Assembly: GCA_014804915.1 (NCBI GenBank)
Contig: JAAUYW010000067.1
Location: 4,191 to 14,932, forward strand
DNA length: 10,742 nucleotides
Origin: Desulfovibrio sp.
GTDB lineage: Bacteria; Desulfobacterota; Desulfovibrionia; Desulfovibrionales; Desulfovibrionaceae
Reading direction: 5' to 3'
Numbering within the stretch: the first letter of the stretch is position 1; each line of letters starts with the position of its first letter. Positions 6,541-10,742 of the stretch are shown piece after piece. Both the position numbers and the translations under genes were made by a program. The notes below the pieces were generated by a model that ran no database searches, was not told the DNA's origin, and saw nothing but the letters and a program-made list of their open reading frames with translations.

Positions 6541-7515
6541 ATGGCTCATATCATTCTCTATGCGATAGTTCCGATTGTGGTGATTATGCTGCTCGGCTTT
6601 GTTTCAGGCAAACGCGGCGTTTTCACAGGAGATGACGCCAAAAAATTCAACAAGGTTGTCCTTGACTACGCGCTCCCTGCCGCCCTGTTTGTCTCAATTG
6701 CGCAGGCCAGCCGCGAAATGCTTTATCACGACATAAAGCTGACCATAGTGTCCACGATTGTCATTATGGGCTGCTTTATGGCCGTATATTTCATTTACAA
6801 ATATTGCTTCAAGGAAAACACTGGCGCGGATGCGGCAGTAAGCGCCCTGATCAGCGGCTCGCCCACCATCGGCTTCCTTGGTTTCGCAGTACTGGAGCCC
6901 ATTTTTGGAACCACGCCGGCTGTGGCCCTGGTCGTGGCCATTGTCGGCATCGTCGTGAATGCCATCGGCATTCCTGTCGGCCTGTCCCTGCTCAACGAAT
7001 CCCTTGCAAAGCAGAGGCCGGACGCAAAAAAGGTGAGCGCCTGGAAACCCGTGATTCACGCGCTCGAGCAGCCTGTGGCCTGGGCGCCCATTCTGGCAGT
7101 GATCTGGGTGCTTGTTGGCATTCCCTGGCCTGCCTGGGCAAGCCCCTCCTTTGACCTGATCGCAAAAGCCAATGCCTCAATGGCTGTTTTCTCGGCAGGC
7201 ATTACCCTTGCCTCAATCAAGATCGTGCTCAACTGGCAGGTCTTTCTGGGCACTATCCTGAAGCTTGGCCTCATGCCTCTGGCCACGCTTGTTGTCGGTC
7301 TCATAACCGGCATGGATCCCCTCAATCTCAAAATGCTGGTTGTGGCCAACTCCCTGCCACCCGCATTCTCAGGCATAATTATCGCCGATGAATATGACAC
7401 ATACGTGGCAACAGGCACTTCCTCGCTTACTGTCAGCGTCATTGTTTTTGTGTTTGCCTGCCCGTTCTGGATCTGGATTACAGATCTCTGCCTGAAAGGC
7501 GGAATGTCATTCTAG
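6541..7515 (+). CDS. AEC-family (auxin efflux carrier / YfdV-like) membrane transporter
   Basis: A 324-residue inner-membrane protein with about ten hydrophobic segments in two halves around a hydrophilic middle stretch (about 152-172, 'NESLAKQRPDAKKVSAWKP'). Family features are the N-terminal 'IVPIVVIMLLGFVSGKRGVF', the 'LDYALPAALF' helix (41-50), 'ISGSPTIGFLG' (104-114) and, in the second half, 'VVANSLPPAFSGIIIADEYD' (267-286). The family moves small organic anions such as malonate; in E. coli the homologue yfdV sits beside yfdW (frc) and yfdU (oxc). Oxalate uptake or oxalate/formate exchange is therefore a reasonable inference, unproven by sequence. ATG 6541 is chosen because AAGGA (6528-6532) precedes it at the right distance; an in-frame TTG at 6505 lies in a hairpin loop without a ribosome site. 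Confidence 0.88.
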   Translation: MAHIILYAIVPIVVIMLLGFVSGKRGVFTGDDAKKFNKVVLDYALPAALFVSIAQASREMLYHDIKLTIVSTIVIMGCFMAVYFIYKYCFKENTGADAAVSALISGSPTIGFLGFAVLEPIFGTTPAVALVVAIVGIVVNAIGIPVGLSLLNESLAKQRPDAKKVSAWKPVIHALEQPVAWAPILAVIWVLVGIPWPAWASPSFDLIAKANASMAVFSAGITLASIKIVLNWQVFLGTILKLGLMPLATLVVGLITGMDPLNLKMLVVANSLPPAFSGIIIADEYDTYVATGTSSLTVSVIVFVFACPFWIWITDLCLKGGMSF

Positions 7516-7540
7516 CAGCCATTCCATTTTTCTTTCCAAG

Positions 7541-7566
7541 ACCCTGGCTTTTGCCAGGGTTTTTTT
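7541..7566 (+). terminator. Intrinsic terminator after the oxalate operon
   Basis: ACCCTGGC (7541-7548) and GCCAGGGT (7553-7560) form a perfect 8-bp stem with a TTTT loop, followed by a run of T up to 7566. This is a textbook Rho-independent terminator 25 bases after the transporter stop. It separates the oxalate genes from cydAB. Confidence 0.93.
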
Positions 7567-7570
7567 AATT

Positions 7571-7582
7571 CCAGGCGCCTGG
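7571..7582. promoter_or_regulatory. Perfect 12-base palindrome upstream of cydA, candidate operator
   Basis: CCAGGCGCCTGG is fully self-complementary with no loop, which suits a dimeric DNA-binding protein better than an RNA hairpin. Its half GCGCCTGG occurs again at 7635-7642, exactly 60 bases downstream. It lies between the oxalate terminator and cydA. No regulator can be named from it. Confidence 0.3.
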
Positions 7583-7664
7583 CATCTGCCCGGCCCCACA
7601 TCATTTTTGCATTCCGAGCCCTGCCGGCATTCTTGCGCCTGGGCGTAAACTGTGATACGGCATA

Positions 7665-7692
7665 TCCTGAAAGTTTCTATCTTTCAGGAGGG
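7665..7692 (+). promoter_or_regulatory. cydA ribosome site partly sequestered in a 5' leader hairpin
   Basis: TCCTGAAAG (7665-7673) pairs perfectly with CTTTCAGGA (7681-7689), a 9-bp stem with a 7-base loop. The strong Shine-Dalgarno AGGAGG (7686-7691), six bases before the cydA ATG, shares its first four bases with the 3' arm. If the leader folds this way, ribosome access would be limited. This might be a site for an RNA-binding protein or small RNA, but that is inference. Confidence 0.5.
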
Positions 7693-7697
7693 CTCGT

Positions 7698-9014
7698 ATG
7701 GATGTTGTCCTTTTATCGCGATTGCAATTCGCGGTAACAATTTTCTTTCATTTTATTTTTGTGCCGCTGACGCTTGGGCTTTCTTTAATTCTCGCGTTCA
7801 TGGAAACGCGCTATGTCTGCACTGGCGATGAATTCTGGAAACGCCAGACCAAATTCTGGGGAAAGCTTTTTATAATCAATTTTACGCTCGGCGTGGTAAC
7901 CGGCATTACCCAGGAGTTCCAGTTCGGCACAAACTGGTCGCGGTATTCGGAATACGTGGGCGACATTTTTGGCTCCCTGCTCGCCATTGAAGCGACTGTC
8001 GCCTTCTTCCTGGAATCCACTTTCATAGCTGCCTGGTTCTTTGGCTGGAAGCTGCTCGGCAAAAAGCTGCACTGCCTTTGCATCTGGCTGGTTGCGATTG
8101 GCGGCAACATCTCGGCTTTCTGGATCATTTGCGCCAATGGCTTCATGCAGCATCCTGTTGGCTACGCGCTTGACGACACCGGACGCGCCATTCTCACAAA
8201 TTTTACGGATGTGGTCTTCAATTCATACGCATGGAATGAATTTTTCCATACATTGATGGCCTCGTGGGCTTTGGCCGGCTTTTTTGTGCTCGGGGTTTGC
8301 GCCTGGCATCTTGTACGCAAAAGCCAGACCGATTTCTTTCATCGCGCCTTCAAGATGGTCGCTCCCTGGACTTTCCTGCTCTGCCTGCTCATTGCCTTCA
8401 GCGGCGACCTGAATGGCAAATCGGTAGCTGACCACCAGCCTGTCAAGCTGGCCGCCATGGAGGCGCACTGGAAAACAGGCACGCACGTTCCATTCTACCT
8501 CATCGTAGTGCCTGACGCAGCCAACAAGGATAACGCCATTGAGGCAATCGGCATTCCCGGCCTTCTGAGCTGGCTTTCCTACGCCAACACGGACGCGGAA
8601 GTAAAGGGCCTGCTCGATTATCCGCCCAGCGACTGGCCTGATGTCAATACAGTCTTCTGGTGTTTCCGCCTGATGGCAGGGCTTGGGGCGGTTTTTCTTC
8701 TGCTTTCTTTCTGGGCCCTTATCGCCCGCAACAAAACGGAGCCCTCCAGGTGCCTGCTCAAATGCCTGATCTGGAATATCCCCCTGCCCTACATTGCGCT
8801 CATGCTAGGCTGGACTGTCGCGGAAATGGGTCGCCAGCCCTGGATCGTATACAACCTTCTGCGCACTTCGGATGCGGCTTCGCCGGTCCCGGCCAGCAGC
8901 GTTGGCCTTTCCCTGATCGCATTCACAGTGGTTTATACAGTCCTTGGCATCCTTGACATTTATCTTATTCGCAGATTCGCGATTCAGGGCCCTGATACCG
9001 CCCAGGAGGGATAA
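7698..9014 (+). CDS. cydA: Cytochrome bd quinol oxidase subunit I (short Q-loop type)
   Basis: The haem-carrying subunit that oxidises quinol and reduces O2 to water at the cytoplasmic membrane, with about nine transmembrane segments. Conserved positions are His18 (N-terminal haem ligand), Glu98 and Glu106 of the proton/haem region, His184 in 'NEFFHTLMASWALAGF' and Met326 in 'CFRLMAGLG' (likely b558 ligands), the quinol-loop signature 'QPVKLAAMEAHW' (247-258), and Glu376 followed by GRQPW (378-382). At 438 residues it lacks the long Q-loop insertion of the 522-residue E. coli protein, so it is the bd-S form. In anaerobes such enzymes scavenge O2 or allow microaerobic respiration. The start has AGGAGG at 7686-7691. 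cydB follows after 5 bases, with its ribosome site inside the end of cydA. Confidence 0.97.
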   Translation: MDVVLLSRLQFAVTIFFHFIFVPLTLGLSLILAFMETRYVCTGDEFWKRQTKFWGKLFIINFTLGVVTGITQEFQFGTNWSRYSEYVGDIFGSLLAIEATVAFFLESTFIAAWFFGWKLLGKKLHCLCIWLVAIGGNISAFWIICANGFMQHPVGYALDDTGRAILTNFTDVVFNSYAWNEFFHTLMASWALAGFFVLGVCAWHLVRKSQTDFFHRAFKMVAPWTFLLCLLIAFSGDLNGKSVADHQPVKLAAMEAHWKTGTHVPFYLIVVPDAANKDNAIEAIGIPGLLSWLSYANTDAEVKGLLDYPPSDWPDVNTVFWCFRLMAGLGAVFLLLSFWALIARNKTEPSRCLLKCLIWNIPLPYIALMLGWTVAEMGRQPWIVYNLLRTSDAASPVPASSVGLSLIAFTVVYTVLGILDIYLIRRFAIQGPDTAQEG

Positions 9015-9019
9015 ACGCC

Positions 9020-10045
9020 ATGCTGGAAACAATCTGGTTCTTACTCTGGACGCTGCTTTGGGCTGTCTATTTCATTCTCGACGGCTTCGACCTCGGCCTT
9101 GGCACGCTTATCCCCTTCCTCTGCAAGGACGATCAAAACAAACGGATGTGCTACCATGCATCCGGGCCATTCTGGGATGGCAATGAAGTCTGGCTGATTT
9201 CAGCAGGCGGCATCACTTTCGCAGCCTTTCCCAAAGTCTATGCGGTCATGTTCAGCGCCCTCTACGCGCCGCTGCTCATTCTGCTTTTCGCTCTCATTTT
9301 GCGAGCGGCATCTTACGAATTCCGCAGCCTGGTCGAGCATCCCATCTGGCGCGCAGTCTGGGACTGGGTCCATTTTGCCGTAAATCTCCTGGCCTGCCTT
9401 GTGCTGGGCGTATTTTTTGCCAACCTGTTCATGGGCATTCCCATTGATGCCAATGGCGTCTATCATGGAAATCTGCTCAAGCTCTTCAATCCCTACGGAC
9501 TTTGCGGAGGCATTTTCTTTCTCGTTGTCTTCATGATGCACGGCGCTATCTGGCTGACCATCAAGACCCAGGGAGATCTGCAGACTCGCGCCCTCGCAGC
9601 CGCGGGCGTAATGTGGGTAGCCACCGCCTGCATGCTCGTCATTTTCCTCATTTTGACTTTCTTCTACACCCATATTTTTGGCAACTATCTTTCCATGCCC
9701 TGGCTGCTGATTTTGCCATTGCTGGCAATCCTGGCGTTGCTGCTCATTCCCAGAATGCTTAATGAAGGCAAGCTATGGCGCGCCTGGTTCTCCAGCGCGG
9801 CATTCATCCTGTTTGTAACGTTCTTTGGCGTACTGGGAATTTTCCCCTCCATGCTTATTTCAAGCCTGGATCCAGCCGCCACCATTACCGCATTCAATGG
9901 CTGCTCCACGCAGAATACGCTTGAAATCATGCTCATCGTAGCCCTGTGCGTAGTGCCCATTGTTCTCCTCTACCAGTTCTGGATGTACCGCCTCTTCTCA
10001 AAACCGGTTACTTCCAGGGATCTGGAAGATCATCACGCCTATTAA
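9020..10045 (+). CDS. cydB: Cytochrome bd quinol oxidase subunit II
   Basis: Structural partner of CydA, needed for assembly of the haem centres. The 341 residues contain about eight to nine membrane segments and the family signatures: 'FILDGFDLGLGTLIPF' near the N-terminus (Asp21, Asp24), the invariant 'GPFWDGNEVWL' (49-59), 'FPKVYAVMFSALYAPL', 'EFRS' in the first cytoplasmic loop, 'FNPYGLCGG' and 'LYQFWMYRLFSKPV' near the end. The length is close to the usual 335-380. The ATG at 9020 is preceded by AGGAGG at 9004-9009, which overlaps the last codons of cydA, so translation is probably coupled. No small third subunit (CydX-like) is evident before the terminator, and cydCD assembly genes are not in the window. 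Confidence 0.97.
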   Translation: MLETIWFLLWTLLWAVYFILDGFDLGLGTLIPFLCKDDQNKRMCYHASGPFWDGNEVWLISAGGITFAAFPKVYAVMFSALYAPLLILLFALILRAASYEFRSLVEHPIWRAVWDWVHFAVNLLACLVLGVFFANLFMGIPIDANGVYHGNLLKLFNPYGLCGGIFFLVVFMMHGAIWLTIKTQGDLQTRALAAAGVMWVATACMLVIFLILTFFYTHIFGNYLSMPWLLILPLLAILALLLIPRMLNEGKLWRAWFSSAAFILFVTFFGVLGIFPSMLISSLDPAATITAFNGCSTQNTLEIMLIVALCVVPIVLLYQFWMYRLFSKPVTSRDLEDHHAY

Positions 10046-10052
10046 TTCGCCA

Positions 10053-10084
10053 AAAAGGGGCGATCCGCAAGGATTGCCCCTTTT
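10053..10084 (+). terminator. Intrinsic terminator after cydAB
   Basis: AAAAGGGGCGATCC (10053-10066) pairs with GGATTGCCCCTTTT (10071-10084) through one G-T wobble around a GCAA tetraloop, 7 bases after the cydB stop. The A tract on one side and T tract on the other could make it work in both directions. The T tract is short (four), so some read-through into purE is possible. Confidence 0.85.
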
Positions 10085-10103
10085 CTGCAAGCCAGATTAT
10101 AAC
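10074..10103 (+). promoter_or_regulatory. purE: Possible purE promoter overlapping the cydB terminator
   Basis: TTGCCC (10074-10079, four of six) and TATAAC (10098-10103, five of six) are separated by 18 bases. The -35 element would lie in the 3' arm of the terminator. Transcription would begin about 20 bases before the purE ATG. The element is plausible but the -35 is weak. Confidence 0.4.
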
Positions 10104-10128
10104 ACTTCAAAATTGACGGCAAAAACAA

Positions 10129-10620
10129 ATGGCCAGAGTCACAGTGCTAATGGGGTCAGGCTCGGATCTGGAAATTGTCAAACCATGCCTGCAAGTTCTT
10201 GAACAGCTTGAAATTGATTTTGAGGTTTTCATCAGTTCCGCGCACCGCACCCCGCAGCGCACGGATAAGCTCATCGCCTCGGCCCTGCAAGCTGGCGCCC
10301 AGGTTTTTATTTGCGCTGCAGGCATGGCCGCGCATCTGGCTGGCACAGTGGCCGCACGCACGTGCAAGCCGGTCATTGGCTTGCCCATTGCCGGCTCAAC
10401 CCTAAATGGCCTGGACGCGCTCTTTTCCACCGCGCAAATGCCAGCTGGCTTTCCTGTAGCGACTGTCGCCCTGAATGGCGCCAGAAACGCGGCCTGGCTT
10501 GCAGCCCAGATCCTGGCATTGCAGGATAGCGCGGTTGAAAAACGAATTCAGGCTGCTCGCCAGGAAATGGCAATGTCTATTGAAAACGCAAGCCAGAAAC
10601 TGGAAGCGCAATTCAACTGA
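10129..10620 (+). CDS. purE: N5-carboxyaminoimidazole ribonucleotide mutase (AIR carboxylase catalytic subunit)
   Basis: Catalyses the carboxylation-related step giving CAIR in purine synthesis, in the cytoplasm, usually as an octamer. The 163 residues span the whole family: 'MGSGSDLEIVKP' (8-19), 'SSAHRTPQR' (36-44) with the catalytic His39, 'CAAGMAAHLAGTVAARTCKPVIGLP', 'GLDALFSTAQMPAGFPVATVALNGARNAAWLAAQIL'-type landmarks near the end, and an acidic C-terminal helix. The SAHRTP and MPxGxPVATVA segments favour the class I mutase that works with PurK; purK is not in the window, and class II is not excluded. There is no clear Shine-Dalgarno sequence: the ATG follows GGCAAAAACAA, nearly the same leader as oxc. 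The TGA stop coincides with the probable end of an insertion sequence. Confidence 0.95.
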   Translation: MARVTVLMGSGSDLEIVKPCLQVLEQLEIDFEVFISSAHRTPQRTDKLIASALQAGAQVFICAAGMAAHLAGTVAARTCKPVIGLPIAGSTLNGLDALFSTAQMPAGFPVATVALNGARNAAWLAAQILALQDSAVEKRIQAARQEMAMSIENASQKLEAQFN

Positions 10621-10742
10621 AGTACTCCCCAAAAACTAGACTGGTGTGATAGGATGCCTGTCAGATATGGACACAGACTTTTTTGTAGCCGCTCTGGAAG
10701 AAGCGCTGGGAAAATACGGCAAGCCAAATATTTTCAACACGG
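10618..10742 (+). mobile_element. Probable IS3-family insertion sequence, left end, internally deleted (continues beyond window)
   Basis: From the purE stop the sequence reads TGAAGTACTCCCC then AAAAACTAGACTGG (10618-10644). This resembles the terminal inverted repeats of IS3-family elements, which start with TG and carry a C-run, an A-run and a TAGAC/TGGAC-like block. Within about 25 bases the sequence becomes transposase coding sequence from the middle of orfB. A complete element would have orfA and the first half of orfB in between, so this copy looks internally deleted. The other end lies outside the window, so the repeat cannot be verified here. Confidence 0.6.
10640..10742 (+). pseudogene. 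IS3-family transposase OrfB fragment (DDE integrase core), truncated
   Basis: The frame after the stop at 10637-10639 reads TGVIGCLSDMDTDFF, then VAALEEALGKYGKPNIFNT, to the window edge. This matches the IS3-family OrfB integrase-core stretch 'CLSDxMDTDFxVEALEEALxxYGxPEIFNTDQGSQF'; the second catalytic Asp (NTDQGSQF) would come just past the edge. Everything upstream in the family (orfA, helix-turn-helix and first Asp) is absent, and one residue before MDTD seems missing, so a deletion junction lies near 10641-10664. Not expected to be functional on its own. Confidence 0.75.

Noticed and set aside
1..10742. CRISPR array, tRNA or rRNA genes, phage or defence genes
   Set aside because: I saw no regularly spaced repeats, no tRNA-like cloverleaf and no recognisable phage or defence proteins; every larger stretch is explained by the metabolic genes listed.

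Overview
The window looks like chromosome from an anaerobic or microaerophilic Gram-negative bacterium. My best guess is a Desulfovibrionaceae-type sulfate reducer or relative. The reasons are a UbiD-family decarboxylase of the large menaquinone (MqnL-like) sort, a short-form cytochrome bd oxidase, an oxalate-catabolism cluster, GC-rich coding DNA and AT-rich promoters. This placement is inference; there is no rRNA or other phylogenetic marker. All complete genes are on the + strand.

Layout. (1) Positions 1-3156 hold a tightly packed run: the 3' part of a UbiD-family decarboxylase, an NAD+ synthetase (nadE) and a SAM-dependent methyltransferase with an unusual tail. The gaps are 12 and 3 bases, so they are probably co-transcribed. 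(2) Positions 3157-3348 are an AT-rich regulatory gap. (3) Positions 3349-7515 are an oxalate module: an oxalate CoA-transferase (frc type), a ThDP-dependent oxalyl-CoA decarboxylase (oxc) and an AEC-family membrane transporter like E. coli YfdV. It ends at a strong intrinsic terminator (7541-7566). This gene set matches the core of the E. coli yfdWUV cluster. (4) Positions 7698-10045 are cydA-cydB, the two main subunits of a cytochrome bd quinol oxidase, followed by a second terminator (10053-10084). (5) purE (10129-10620) is a purine-biosynthesis gene with its own likely promoter. (6) From the purE stop codon to the window end there is what looks like the left end of an IS3-family element, joined directly to an internal part of its transposase, so an internally deleted copy.

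How the genes work together. Oxalate entering the cell (perhaps through the AEC transporter) would be activated to oxalyl-CoA by the transferase and decarboxylated to formyl-CoA by Oxc. Formyl-CoA would donate CoA to the next oxalate, releasing formate. The reaction consumes a proton and formate can serve as electron donor. CydAB would reduce O2 with quinol, giving O2 detoxification or microaerobic respiration. The first operon contains housekeeping cofactor genes.

Most noteworthy: the NadE N-terminal glutaminase (nitrilase) domain appears to lack all three catalytic residues, suggesting an ammonia-only enzyme with a dead domain. Both gaps in the oxalate operon carry perfect GC-rich hairpins without U tracts. 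The cydA Shine-Dalgarno sequence lies partly inside a perfect 9-bp hairpin. The window is otherwise fairly ordinary metabolic chromosome; I see no phage, CRISPR, defence or biosynthetic-cluster system.
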